From Schizochytrium sp. CCTCC M209059 (lineage: Eukaryota; Sar; Bigyra; Thraustochytrida; Thraustochytriidae), in the NCBI GenBank assembly GCA_000818945.1, contig KN805382.1, positions 166,348-230,347 of the forward strand: DNA of 64,000 bases, read 5' to 3'. A program made the translations under genes and the position numbers. Of this stretch, positions 1 to 10,534 are shown piece by piece. The notes below the pieces were generated by a model. That model saw only the letters and a program-made list of their open reading frames with translations, was not told the origin of the DNA and did not search any database. Every line of letters begins with the position of its first letter. Position 1 is the stretch's first letter.

Positions 1-263
1 CCTGTGTTGCGCGTATGTCATCCATCACGGAGAGACGAGCAGAGTGGCACCGGACTGGACCTCGCTCGCAAACCCGAATCTCTCGCCAGCGCGTCCCAGC
101 CCGGGGAGATTCCTTCCGCCCAGCCACCGCACCTCACCCCGCCCGCCTCTGTCATCAGCAAATCAAGGCAAAACAACGCAAGCCGAGCCGAGCTGAGCCG
201 AGCCGAGTCGAGTCGAGACGAGTCGAGCGTGCGCAAGACTAGCTAGCAAGCGAGCAAGGAAAC
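1..263. other. 5' flank of the LURP-one-like gene
   Basis: Non-coding flank. It has short GAGCC/GAGTC-type purine-rich repeats at about 180-232, just before the start codon at 264. No TATA box or other defined promoter element can be named with confidence. Confidence 0.4.
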
Positions 264-848
264 ATGGGCTGCACGCAGAGTAGCTTGAACCTGGGCGAGC
301 TCGGACTCGTGGCCCAGGTCCCGCCCATCAAGGCGGCGTGGGAGAGCCTCGTCGTCGCCGAGGAGGGCTGGAGCTTCAAGGTGCAGCCAAGCGCGCTCAC
401 CGCCGAAAACAGCGCCATCAAGAACGGCAAGGGCGAGGATGTGGCTCTGGTCAAGACGGTAGAGAACAAGCATAAGGGCACCACCATGTGGACCCTCCTG
501 GACCTCGAGAAACAACCCCAGTTCAAGATCACGGCCGGCAGCACGAGTGGCACCTTTTTCCTCTCTGGTAATGGCGTCGTCGCCACGATGCAGAAAAAGT
601 ATCAAAACAGCGACAGTGAAATCGAAGTTTACATCGACGACCACGTCGGAGATGACGATTTTCTTCTCTTCACATGCCTCGGAAAGACGCACAACCTCTA
701 CGTCGTGAACAGTGATGGAGAAACGGTCGCGCGCGCTCGCAAGGGCACCCGCTTTATTGACGTGGCCAAGGGCGTTGATGCGATCTACATCATCGGCCTC
801 TATCTCGTGCGAGAACAGCTTGACCACATCAGCGAGACGTTCAACTAG
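264..848 (+). CDS. LURP-one-related / tubby C-terminal-like protein, probably N-myristoylated
   Basis: This is a 194-residue single-exon gene, the usual size for a LURP-one-related protein (one 12-strand barrel around a central helix). Seen in the sequence: the N-terminus MGCTQSS fits the N-myristoylation pattern (Gly2, Ser6), with Cys3 as a possible palmitoylation site. The C-terminal part reads DVAKGVDAIYIIGLYLV, which matches the hydrophobic central helix that ends this fold, and GETVARARKG resembles the preceding strand. Family members are thought to bind phospholipid or act at membranes, and the acyl-anchor motif agrees with a plasma-membrane or endomembrane site. The ATG at 264 is the first in frame and places Gly at position 2. 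Exact function is unknown. The family call is by pattern only. Confidence 0.72.
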   Translation: MGCTQSSLNLGELGLVAQVPPIKAAWESLVVAEEGWSFKVQPSALTAENSAIKNGKGEDVALVKTVENKHKGTTMWTLLDLEKQPQFKITAGSTSGTFFLSGNGVVATMQKKYQNSDSEIEVYIDDHVGDDDFLLFTCLGKTHNLYVVNSDGETVARARKGTRFIDVAKGVDAIYIIGLYLVREQLDHISETFN

Positions 849-2243
849 ACGTGGACCAAAGCATTTGGCTCTCACTCNNNNNNNNNNNNNNNNNNNNNNN
901 NNNNNNNNNNNNNNNNNNNNNNNNNNNNNNNNNNNNNNNNNNNNNNNNNNNNNNNNNNNNNNNNNNNNNNNNNNNNNNNNNNNNNNNNNNNNNNNNNNNN
1001 NNNNNNNNNNNNNNNNNNNNNNNNNNNNNNNNNNNNNNNNNNNNNNNNNNNNNNNNNNNNNNNNNNNNNNNNNNNNNNNNNNNNNNNNNNNNNNNNNNNN
1101 NNNNNNNNNNNNNNNNNNNNNNNNNNNNNNNNNNNNNNNNNNNNNNNNNNNNNNNNNNNNNNNNNNNNNNNNNNNNNNNNNNNNNNNNNNNNNNNNNNNN
1201 NNNNNNNNNNNNNNNNNNNNNNNNNNNNNNNNNNNNNNNNNNNNNNNNNNNNNNNNNNNNNNNNNNNNNNNNNNNNNNNNNNNNNNNNNNNNNNNNNNNN
1301 NNNNNNNNNNNNNNNNNNNNNNNNNNNNNNNNNNNNNNNNNNNNNNNNNNNNNNNNNNNNNNNNNNNNNNNNNNNNNNNNNNNNNNNNNNNNNNNNNNNN
1401 NNNNNNNNNNNNNNNNNNNNNNNNNNNNNNNNNNNNNNNNNNNNNNNNNNNNNNNNNNNNNNNNNNNNNNNNNNNNNNNNNNNNNNNNNNNNNNNNNNNN
1501 NNNNNNNNNNNNNNNNNNNNNNNNNNNNNNNNNNNNNNNNNNNNNNNNNNNNNNNNNNNNNNNNNNNNNNNNNNNNNNNNNNNNNNNNNNNNNNNNNNNN
1601 NNNNNNNNNNNNNNNNNNNNNNNNNNNNNNNNNNCCCCTCCCCCCCCCAAAAAAGAAATCATGAGACAACTGCTCGTCTCCAACCTCCAATTCTCCAATC
1701 GCGGGTTCGGGTATGTATGTATTATGTCTGTATACCCGGTGTGAGACCCCCAGATCCCCGTACGCGCCACGACTTGCGAAAGTGAACTTCGCGTGGCCAA
1801 TCTTCTGTCGCGGAGTGTGCGCACGGCCCTTTGATTGATCCTGCACGTCTGCTTTCTTCCTCTCTCTCTCTCTCTCTCTTTCCTCTCTTTCTCTCATCGC
1901 GATGTCTCTGTTCCTGTGTGCTTTCGACAAGTCACATGATGAGGTGAGGAGGAAGGCAAGTCATGTATTATGCGGTAGTTCCCGCGTGAGGGACACGACG
2001 TCCTGAATATTTCTGAGCTCACTCTTTTGTCCAGTCTGCGCCCAGAAGCGTCTGCTCTCTACTATGTCTTTTGATGGCACAACCTTGCTCATAACTGAGG
2101 TTCCGTCAAGCTTTTTATGGATTTTATGTCATTCTCTTTGCCTCTCCAGCCCTTGTCACTCTGTTCTTGTTTCTCTCGTTTGTATTTCCTCCCCCCACCC
2201 CCCCTGAAGTCCAAGATCTCAACTTGCCTGAATCTGTGCGTTG
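849..2243. other. Intergenic region with assembly gap 1
   Basis: This is the region between the LURP-one-like gene and the 3' end of the amine oxidase gene. It contains 757 N (878-1634), so an exon or small gene could be hidden there. The right flank of the gap opens with a C-rich/A-rich low-complexity run, and a (TC)n run lies at 1861-1879. I see no coding signal in the sequenced part. Confidence 0.6.
878..1634. other. Assembly gap (757 N)
   Basis: Run of N. It begins 29 bases after the stop codon of the LURP-one-like gene and ends in a C-rich run, which suggests that low-complexity sequence broke the assembly. Confidence 0.99.
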
Positions 2244-4894
2244 TCACGAGCCTTTTGCCTCAGCTCTTGCTCGCTTCGCAGCAGCTTCGGCCTCAGCGTT
2301 CTTCTTGGCTCGTGCGGCCGCGCGAGCCGCTCTTGAGAGCTGTGGCTGGGGCTTTGGCTTCTCTGGGACCGCTCGAGCCGGAATCGTCCTCCTTTTCGCA
2401 GGCGATGAAGGCTTGGGCCCGTTTGCCTTGGTTTTTGCAGGGCCTGTGAGACGCTTCTTCTTTGTACGCACGGGCGCCGAAGTGGGCGATTCAGGCGTCG
2501 CGGGAACTGAAGAGGACGAAGATGGCTTCCCCGTAAACGCTTCAGTAATGTCTCTCCCAGCACGGAGCCCGCTCAAATACGCCCCATGTGCGGTGGCAAT
2601 GTGTTTGGAGCTCGTGGCCTCGCCAGCAAAGAAGACCTTGCCTCCAGGCAAGGGAGCGGCAAGATCCGCGATTCGGTCCGGCGTGGCGCCTCGCTTAATG
2701 AACGAGTAGCTCCCGCGTGCCAAAGGATCACTCCGCCATCGCGTCACGATAAAGTCTGTCGGAGGAGGAACTGCCACGCGCGGATACATTCGCTGCAGCG
2801 AGGCCATCGCGCGCTGGACTGCTTCGGCGTCCGACATGGACTCGAGGGCGTTGCAAAAGGCGCCGGAAGCAAGCAAGACGAGAACGTTGGCCTGGACTAC
2901 AGGCTTCATGTTTACAGCCAAAAAGAACTCGCCGGGAGACGCCGAGACATTGGCAAGGACCGGAAAGTGTTGATCCCAGAAACAATACGGGAAGGCTAGC
3001 GCCACCTTGTTCAGATTTCCAAAACCGAGTTGTTCAATCGCACGGGCCTTGGCAGCAGGAAGCGCTGGCGTAAAACGCACCCTCGCGTCCTTGAGCACGC
3101 CGAGCGGTAGCGTCACCACAATGAAGTCTGCTGTTTCTTTAAAGGCGACGGGCTTGGCGCCGTTTTCCTGCCTCCTTTTCCCCGAAACGAATCCGCGCGC
3201 GCTGTCAATAAGCGAGACCTCGTGAGCAAGTTTGATCTCGACGCCCCGCTTTTCAGCATCACTGGCAAGCTTCGCGGCCAGAGCGCCATAGCCTTGACGC
3301 AGTAGAGCATGCGCACCCGAAAAGCTATGTTCGTCATCAAAATTCCAGTACGCCGCAGAGAGGGCACCGAGATCTGTAGCATTGGCATATTCGAGATTCG
3401 ATCGATGCCAACCAAAAAGTCGTTGCTCCAAAGGCGTTGCGTACGGAATGCACATGTCAAAGTGCACAGCAAGGTAATCACCCAGAGCCGTCTGCTGCAT
3501 CAAAGACTCGGTCCCAATGCATTCGGCTGCAAACAGCATCGACTCGAGTACGACCGCCACTTCCTGGACGTCCTCCTGAGGTATGTTTGTCCACGAGGCC
3601 ACTTGGCCAAGGTAGACCTCCATGAGTGGCAGAAACATTCCAGCACCTGGGAAGCGTTGCTTGACTGGCCTCGCCGTTTGTTGCGCCCTGCTCGTGGCTT
3701 GGGCCGAGGCCACGAGGCGAGGCGCATGGCGAGCAACCATTTCTTCGGCGAGCAGGTCGACCTCTCCAACTGCTGATGCTGCCGTGAGACCTTCGTTAAA
3801 AACCCGTTCGACCTTTTCGTCTACCTGAGGCGGTGCCATGTGCCCCGTGCAGGCGTCGTACATTGGTATGACTTGTCCAGATCCCGTAAATGCCATTTCC
3901 AGTCGATACGAGGTGCAAAGTCGCGACAGTGGATTGCCTCGGATGCCATGGATCCACCCCGCCCCGAGATCAACAGCCGCACGAAGAGGGTCCGCGAGGC
4001 CGTTTTCAGCTCCTCCATCCAGAGCTTCATCCCCATGCGACAACTTCATCGTATGCGACCAGCATCGCCCACCTACGCGCTCACGAGCCTCCAAGACTGT
4101 GACGCTAGCGCCGAGAGTCTTGACAAGATGCAGCGCGCACGAGAGACCCGAAAGCCCGGCGCCAACGATGATGACACGCGGACCTGATTCTGTGCGGGCT
4201 GCAAGAGATCGTGCTGTTGCTGCTCTTGCTGCTGATGGAGCAATTTGAGTATCTTGATCTTTTGGTTTCGTTCGCACAGTGGGATTAAGCCTAGGTGGTG
4301 GTTGCGGTCCACCACGAGGATGCGGGATATAGTCTGTGGTCACCAGCGTCTTTTTCGTTGGGTATACTTCGTGACCTGGCACTTCGGTGTGCAGCAGATG
4401 ATGTGACACGAGCTGCTCAATTGTAGTCCCATCTCCCTCCGTGGTCTTCGAGGGCTCGACCAAGATACCTTTGAAAGGCCGCTGCCCCACGGCGCCGGAA
4501 ACATAGAGGACCGCACTCCCGGTCTCGCTGTCAAAAACGCGCTCTACTGTCACGGCTGCTCACAGAGAAAACGAGTAAGTGCCAGACCCGTAGCATCGAC
4601 AGCATCCGCAGCACATCGTCATGTCCACGAATAAGAGGGCAGTCGCAACGCTCGTTCGTCAGTCGGCGACACGCTCTTTCTTTCCCCGCGGCGCGTCCGC
4701 GTTGCCTGCCTTCGTTCCTTCATCCCACTTCTGCATCGCCTTCCTCCGCCGCTCTTGCGCTGAGGCTTTGGCGCACTCGCTGGCTCACCCCCGCGCGCGC
4801 GAGCGAGAAACTTACCTTCTACAGCTTGGCCTGCCGTGATGACGTTGCGGCGCCGCTTGCTGCTGCGCCGCGGCGTCTCTTCGGACGTGGACAT
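2244..4894 (-). CDS. LSD1/polyamine-oxidase-like flavin amine oxidase with basic C-terminal tail (two exons)
   Basis: FAD-dependent amine oxidase rebuilt as two exons. Exon 1 is 4816-4894 (ATG at 4894), the intron is 4556-4815 (260 nt, donor GTAAGT, acceptor GCAG), and exon 2 is 2244-4555. The phase-1 junction restores the frame and gives about 796 residues. Without the intron the large frame has only a GTG start. Visible motifs: Rossmann GAGLSGL near residue 152 followed by LEARERVGGR; DLGAGWIHG; GFGNLNK with the LSD1/PAO-type lysine near 543; RSDPLARGSYS; and the FAD-closing PGGKVFFAGEATS then GAYLSGLRAG (about 660-695). The last ~110 residues are a Lys/Ala/Pro-rich tail like a histone H1 tail, and the N-terminus has RRSSKRRR, so a nuclear site is likely. 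I see no SWIRM domain. It could demethylate histone lysines or oxidise polyamines. The sequence favours an LSD1-like clade but does not settle the substrate. Confidence 0.85.
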
Positions 4895-5345
4895 TCTTCG
4901 AGCTATGGGCCTCGGTTTGTTTTTTGCCACGAGGGCCCGCCCTCGTGTGCTACTCGTTTGCCATAATCCTCTCGTAGGCGTCTGGAGGACCGAACTTGAA
5001 GGCGAGGAGCAAACGGCCCTCGCGTTTCCATGCGACCGGTGACCACAGTCCGCGGTGCGGTGCAGGGCAGTGCAGGGCAGTGCAGGACAGTCCAGACTAA
5101 TCCAAGGCAAAGGCTCAAAGAGCAAAGGCGAGAAGCCTGAAGCGAAAAGCTGGATGCAAGGCGGGAAGCTCCCGTCGAGGGAAATTGTGGCGGCGGCTTG
5201 TGGAGAAAATCTCGCGACTCTCCCCGACTTCTCTTTTTTTTGGGGGGGGTAAAAATACAACTTGCGTCGCGTCTTCACTGCGACAAGCCAATGGGCGGGT
5301 TGGAGGACGTGCGCAAGAAAAGATCCAGCCTTGATTCCTCAAAAA
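4895..5345. other. Promoter region of the amine oxidase and 3' flank of the ABCC gene
   Basis: A 451-bp stretch holding the 5' flank of the amine oxidase gene and the 3' flank of the ABCC gene, both on the minus strand. It has short direct repeats of GCAGGGCAGT/GCAGGACAGT near 5062-5092 and a T-run/G-run (about 5226-5250). No conserved coding sequence is seen. Confidence 0.45.
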
Positions 5346-8300
5346 TTAAGCGCGATAGTTGTCGCGATCCATACCAGCGGCATCAAAGAGCATGGTGAGG
5401 CGACTATGATCGTTGGCGAGGAGCTCAGCAAAGGTGCCATACTCGGCAACTCTACCCTCGTGCATCACGAGACAACGGTCCATGTCGACCACAGTGTCGA
5501 GACGATGCGCAATCACGAGCATGGTGCAGTCTGGAAAGCTGGAGCGGATACTTTCTTGAATGAGCGCGTCCGTCTGGTGGTCGAGCGATGCGGATGCCTC
5601 ATCAAGCAAGACGATCTTGGACTTTCGCAAAATCGCACGCGCAATGCAAATAAGCTGGCGCTCTCCAACCGAGAGGTTCTCGCCGCCTTGCGAAATTGGA
5701 CTGAGCAGACCGCTAGGAAGCGCGTCCACAGTTTTGCGCAGGTGCGAGCGGTCGATTGCATCCCAAACCTGCTCATCATCGTAGAGATCAAAGGGATCGA
5801 GATTCTTGCGAAGCGAGCTCGTAAACAACACTGGATCCTGCGGAATGCAAGTGATGACGCTGCGCAACGTATGCACTGGAATGCTTGCAATGTCCACACC
5901 GTCGATGTAAATACGACCTCCAGCGAGAGAATTCACAAGGCGGAAAAGAGCCACCAGAGAGGTCGACTTGCCAGAGCCCGTAGCACCCACAATGGCGACT
6001 CGTGTACCTGCAGGGACGTCGAGAGTCATGTTGCGGAGCGCAGGCTCGAGATTGTCGCGGTACCTGAGCGTAACATCATCGAAACGAATAGCACCGGCCG
6101 AGGGCCAATCCTTTGGTGGAGGAGCGCCTTGCTCGTCGAGTGCTCTTTCGTTGGGCAATGAAGCGTATTCGGTGACACGTTCCACGGCATTCATTTTGGC
6201 CTCAACCTGCGAGGACGTCATGACGGACATTTGTAGGCTGACGACGATATTGAGCGAATACGAAAGCGCAAGACCGGCCAGGCCAGGGTTCACATCGGTT
6301 GCAACCATGGCGACGGCCGCAACAAAAACAATGAGGGCACCGAGCAACTCGAGACGCATCGAAAGCCAGATCTGGGTAGCCTCCACGGCAAAAAAGGCGC
6401 GATGATTCAAACCAACCAGGGTTGCCGCCACGCGTAACCACGTGTCGGTGCGTCCAAAGGCACGGAGTGTCGGCACGCCTTGCAGCGTTTCTCCTAGATG
6501 CGAAAAAACGGGACTGCGCAAAATTGACTCAATCCGCTGCACATTGACGGCTGTCCGACGGTAAAGCTCGCGGATCCCCAAGTAGATGATTGAAAAGGGA
6601 ACGAGAGCAACAGCAAAAATGGGCACCGAAATGCAAACGAGGACCATGGTGCCCAAAAGCCGGACGGTCACAATGAGGAACCATTGCATTTGCTGCGCAA
6701 GCATGACGTCAATATCGTTTGTGTCCTTGGAAAGGCGATTCAGGATGCGTCCCATGGGTGTCTGCCAGAAAAAGGTCATTGGCAAGTAAAAGACGTTCTC
6801 CTGTAGCATTGTGTACAGCTTTTCAGCTGCCCTGACCGAGAACCCCGCAAAGACAAGTGAACGGAACACGAGGATGCAGAAAAATGCGAGCGTGAGCACA
6901 AAATACACGGTGAGAAAGGTGTGCTGCGAAACAGACGGATTCTCCGCATCGACTTCGGAGTAACGCGCAAGCCAGGAATCGATGCTGAGAAAGACGCCCT
7001 CCGTCATGAGAAAGATGAGAAGGATGCAAAGTGCAAGGATGCGCGAGCCAAAAGTGCCAGCAAGCCAGTACGATTGAATGGTGCTCCACTTCATTGCGCC
7101 CTTGACGCGCGCCTCCTCGCCGACGAGCGCGCCACCTTTGATTGTTTCCATGTCTGTGCGAGTATTTTCAGCGATGGCAGCCTTGCCAAGCGCTTGAGCG
7201 CCAGACTGGTCCTCGGTAGAACTGGCCGTAGAGTGCAGCGATGAGGCCTTGCGTGCAACTTCTTCAAAGGCATCTTCGACGGTAAGACCTTGCGCTTCCC
7301 CCTCTGCGATGTCGCTGTCACTGCCCTTTGCTGCGTTTGAGTCGGACTCTGGCGTCGGCAACGCGTCAAAGAGCGAGGACCCACTCTCCAAAAGATCAGA
7401 GTAGGTTCCTTGGTCTGCAATGCGCCCATCGACCATGAAGATGATGCGGTCGACACGCTCAAGAAGTGGAAGGTAGTTGGTGACGAAGAGCCGCGTTGTA
7501 CCAGACAGCGCAGCCCCGGGCTCATTGCTGATGCAGTGATCGAAAATGTGCTTGCCCACATGCGCGTCGACGGCAGAGAGAACATCATCGAGGAAAATGA
7601 CCTCGGGCTGGGCGTACACGGCGCGCGCCAAACTAATGCGCGCCTTTTGGCCTCCGGAAAGATTGACGCCTCGCTCGCCAATCTCGGTGAGGTCGGAAGC
7701 CGGGAGCGTAGCCAAGTCCGAGACGAGAGCACAAGCCTCCAAGGTAGCGTTGTAGCGCGCAGTGTCAAAGGGCGTCTCGAAAAGGATGTTCTCCCGAACG
7801 GTGCGGTTCATAATGAAAGGTTCCTGCGTGCAAAGTGCAGATTTACCATGCACCTGCACCGTGCCCTCTACGGGACGCATCTCGCCAAGTAGAGCCGATA
7901 GCAGAGACGACTTGCCATCTCCAATGCGTCCCACAACCGCGACAAGCTCGCCGCGAGGAATCTCCAGGTCAATGTGCTCGAGACGAAACGGGCTCCCGCC
8001 ATCCGTCTCTTGAGCGTCGGGCGTTGTGGTCGCCTTTTTCCCAGGCGCGACGCGCCGAATTCCTCGTTCCATGGGTTTGCTTCCGTCATTGATGCTCCAC
8101 GTAAAGCTGGCGTCACGAACCACGATGGCAAGTTGGGACCCACTCGATGAGGCTGGTGCAATGGTCGATCCCGAGGTTGACGGCTGCAAATCTCGAAAGG
8201 AGGGTTGCGGTCCTGCGTGTACCGAAGGAGCGTCGCTGAGCTTGGGGATGGAGGGGCGCGACTTGAGCGCGAAGAAATTGGTGAAGCGGCGCGCCGAGAC

Positions 8301-9590
8301 GAGCGCTCGGGTGAACAAGGTAATGGCGAGTGGAAGGGTGATAAAGGGAGCCCTGATGATGTTGAAGGCAGACACAACAGCAAAGGTATTGGCTGGCGTG
8401 ACGTTGTTGCCAATGCCAATGTAAACGCCAAAGGTGACGACGCTTGCAATGTTAGGCATGGCAATGGCCATGGGCATGGTGATGCCACGGTAATAGGTGA
8501 GTGTACGAATGGCTTTCATCTCGGTTTTGCGTACGGCGCTGAGCAAATCGAGCAAAGGTTTCTCCCACGCGTAAAGTTTGAGCACCTTGATGCCCTGAAG
8601 CATTTCGTTGACGGTTTTCACGCGAGAGTCAGTCATCATCATTTTTTTACCCTGAAGACGGGTTTGGACCTTGCCAAACTTGATGGAAAGTGGGACGAAA
8701 AATACCATGACACCAAGACCACAAAAGACCGCGGGTCCCACGTAAAAGTAAATGTAGATGATACCGCCCACGAGCAAAAGAGGCGCGGTCCAGAAGCGAT
8801 TCCAGAGACGCAGAAACTCTACGGCGACTGGAGCGTCAGTGCTGACGAGGTTGACGACCTGGCCGTCAGACAAGGCCTGTCGACCTTCTTGATCGAGCTG
8901 GATGACGTGCTTAAAGGTGGCGAGACTCAGCGCATTTTTGAGCCGCAATCCCACTTGGACGGTGAGAAAGCGCGAGTGCATCTGAAACATGGTGGATGCC
9001 CCCTGCGCAAGCGCAAGGCCGAGTGCGAAGCAGTAGCCGCGCGTAGGATCGGCATCTCTATCTTCAAGTTCGAGCACGAGCTGGCGCAAGAGTACGGGGC
9101 CTGCAAAGCGAAGAATGCAGTAGATTATCTCAAAGCAGCCGGCGGCGAACAGTTCGGGGAAAAATAGACGAAAGGCGGTCTTCCAAAGTGCGTAAGGGCG
9201 AAAGTCGCTGCCGTCTTCAGTCCGGTACTCTTCGAGGATTGCCATGAGGCGCACGGAGAGCATTTCCGGATCATCGCGTTTCCGGAGTTTCCAAAGATCT
9301 TTTGTCTGGATTCCTTCACGCTTGTACCCCTTGCGGATAAGCCCGGAGATCCATGTCAGGAAGACGCGCCCAAAGAGGCCGATTTTCTCCACGTCGGGGC
9401 CCTCGGCATCGTTGACTTCAACCCCGTTGAACAGAATCACCTTGTCGGTCCGTTCGGCACTAACTTTCTGTCCTCTATCCTCGAGCTCCTCGGGGCTCTC
9501 GTCATCGCCGGCGAGGAGGTCACGGCCGCGTCCGCTCTCGAGATCCTTTGCTCCAGCCTCGGCGCCGAAGCCCGCTTTTCCCGAGCTCAT
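5346..9590 (-). CDS. ABC transporter, ABCC (MRP-like) subfamily, short type
   Basis: A 1414-residue full transporter with the order TMD1-NBD1-TMD2-NBD2 and no N-terminal TMD0, as in short MRPs. NBD1: Walker A GRIGDGKSS near residue 555, signature LSGGQKARISLARA near 641, Walker B VIFLDDVLSAVDAH near 662. The Asp in the catalytic Glu position is typical of ABCC NBD1. NBD2: GATGSGKSTS near 1201, signature variant LSVGERQ near 1305, Walker B IVLLDEASASLD near 1325. TMD1 spans roughly 130-430 and TMD2 roughly 840-1130. The family exports glutathione or other conjugates, organic anions and drugs across plasma or vacuolar membranes. The substrate cannot be read from sequence. The ATG at 9590 follows an in-frame stop upstream, so the start is well supported. 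Single exon. NBD1 and NBD2 differ as expected for an asymmetric ABCC pump with one degenerate ATP site. Confidence 0.95.
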   Translation of the reverse strand: MSSGKAGFGAEAGAKDLESGRGRDLLAGDDESPEELEDRGQKVSAERTDKVILFNGVEVNDAEGPDVEKIGLFGRVFLTWISGLIRKGYKREGIQTKDLWKLRKRDDPEMLSVRLMAILEEYRTEDGSDFRPYALWKTAFRLFFPELFAAGCFEIIYCILRFAGPVLLRQLVLELEDRDADPTRGYCFALGLALAQGASTMFQMHSRFLTVQVGLRLKNALSLATFKHVIQLDQEGRQALSDGQVVNLVSTDAPVAVEFLRLWNRFWTAPLLLVGGIIYIYFYVGPAVFCGLGVMVFFVPLSIKFGKVQTRLQGKKMMMTDSRVKTVNEMLQGIKVLKLYAWEKPLLDLLSAVRKTEMKAIRTLTYYRGITMPMAIAMPNIASVVTFGVYIGIGNNVTPANTFAVVSAFNIIRAPFITLPLAITLFTRALVSARRFTNFFALKSRPSIPKLSDAPSVHAGPQPSFRDLQPSTSGSTIAPASSSGSQLAIVVRDASFTWSINDGSKPMERGIRRVAPGKKATTTPDAQETDGGSPFRLEHIDLEIPRGELVAVVGRIGDGKSSLLSALLGEMRPVEGTVQVHGKSALCTQEPFIMNRTVRENILFETPFDTARYNATLEACALVSDLATLPASDLTEIGERGVNLSGGQKARISLARAVYAQPEVIFLDDVLSAVDAHVGKHIFDHCISNEPGAALSGTTRLFVTNYLPLLERVDRIIFMVDGRIADQGTYSDLLESGSSLFDALPTPESDSNAAKGSDSDIAEGEAQGLTVEDAFEEVARKASSLHSTASSTEDQSGAQALGKAAIAENTRTDMETIKGGALVGEEARVKGAMKWSTIQSYWLAGTFGSRILALCILLIFLMTEGVFLSIDSWLARYSEVDAENPSVSQHTFLTVYFVLTLAFFCILVFRSLVFAGFSVRAAEKLYTMLQENVFYLPMTFFWQTPMGRILNRLSKDTNDIDVMLAQQMQWFLIVTVRLLGTMVLVCISVPIFAVALVPFSIIYLGIRELYRRTAVNVQRIESILRSPVFSHLGETLQGVPTLRAFGRTDTWLRVAATLVGLNHRAFFAVEATQIWLSMRLELLGALIVFVAAVAMVATDVNPGLAGLALSYSLNIVVSLQMSVMTSSQVEAKMNAVERVTEYASLPNERALDEQGAPPPKDWPSAGAIRFDDVTLRYRDNLEPALRNMTLDVPAGTRVAIVGATGSGKSTSLVALFRLVNSLAGGRIYIDGVDIASIPVHTLRSVITCIPQDPVLFTSSLRKNLDPFDLYDDEQVWDAIDRSHLRKTVDALPSGLLSPISQGGENLSVGERQLICIARAILRKSKIVLLDEASASLDHQTDALIQESIRSSFPDCTMLVIAHRLDTVVDMDRCLVMHEGRVAEYGTFAELLANDHSRLTMLFDAAGMDRDNYRA

Positions 9591-10534
9591 GCCAAAGAAG
9601 CCTCGTTCAACTTTGGCTGTCTGGTTTACTGCAAGTCGTCCAGCTTGCTAAGCTAATCTAATCTCCTTTGGCCAGGAGGAAAAGACGCTGCCGTCCGGAC
9701 TGTGCGTCTCGTGGAACTCGCGCAATCGAGACTCACCCACGAGTTCGTTTGTTGAGGGCAGCGCGAGAGTTCGAGGTTTGTTGCTGCTGTCTGCTGGCCC
9801 AGGATGCTTGCCCGTGGGTCGTTCGTTGATCCTAAAAGGATATACGAGTTGTGCAGTAGGCCTAGAAGTAGTTCGGAGCGGCGCGTGCTGGGTCGTTGAG
9901 AGACCCTTGGCTTCGAACTCGGCTTGTGTCGTAAAGTCGTGACGGCGACATGTGGTCGCGAAGGCATGGGCTTGGCGCATCACGCTTGCTGGAATGTCAG
10001 TCGGTCTCGATGCGCAATAACACATGCGCGGGACGAGGGAGCGAGACTCGGTAGGAAACAAAGGTCCTCGATCGCTTCATATTTTATGCATGACAAGCGG
10101 ATTCAGTCAATCGGCGAACATTGAACATCAACGGGCACCTTCGTGGAATGGTCTGTCCGGCCTGCCGTGCGTCAAAAGGTTGACGAGGTATGTCAAGCGT
10201 GGCCAGCATGTCTTTGCAAGCTCGCGAGCGCAAAGGCTCTCTGTTTGAGAGATCAGTGCATCATGTTATTATGCTTGATATCACTAGGGCATCACTTTGA
10301 ACGAAATACATCCAGCTGAGGAAGGCTTTTGACTCGATCCCGTACTGACGTCCGGTGAGACAATGCCCAAAGCGTGAGTAAGAGAGAGAGACTGAGGTCT
10401 GCTTTTCACCGAGCGAGACCTTGTGCATTTTGAAATTGGAGATATGACGCACGCACTTTTCAAATCCGCAATCGCCCATCTATCTGACTGCGTCAGCGAC
10501 CGCAAGAGTCGCATTCGGAGCGATCTTGTCCAGG
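9591..10534. other. Shared divergent promoter region (ABCC / TPR-like gene)
   Basis: A 944-bp interval between two divergently transcribed genes, so it must hold both promoters. Its composition is more balanced than the repeat-rich intergenic stretches elsewhere. I find no recognisable element and no convincing upstream exon. Confidence 0.45.
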
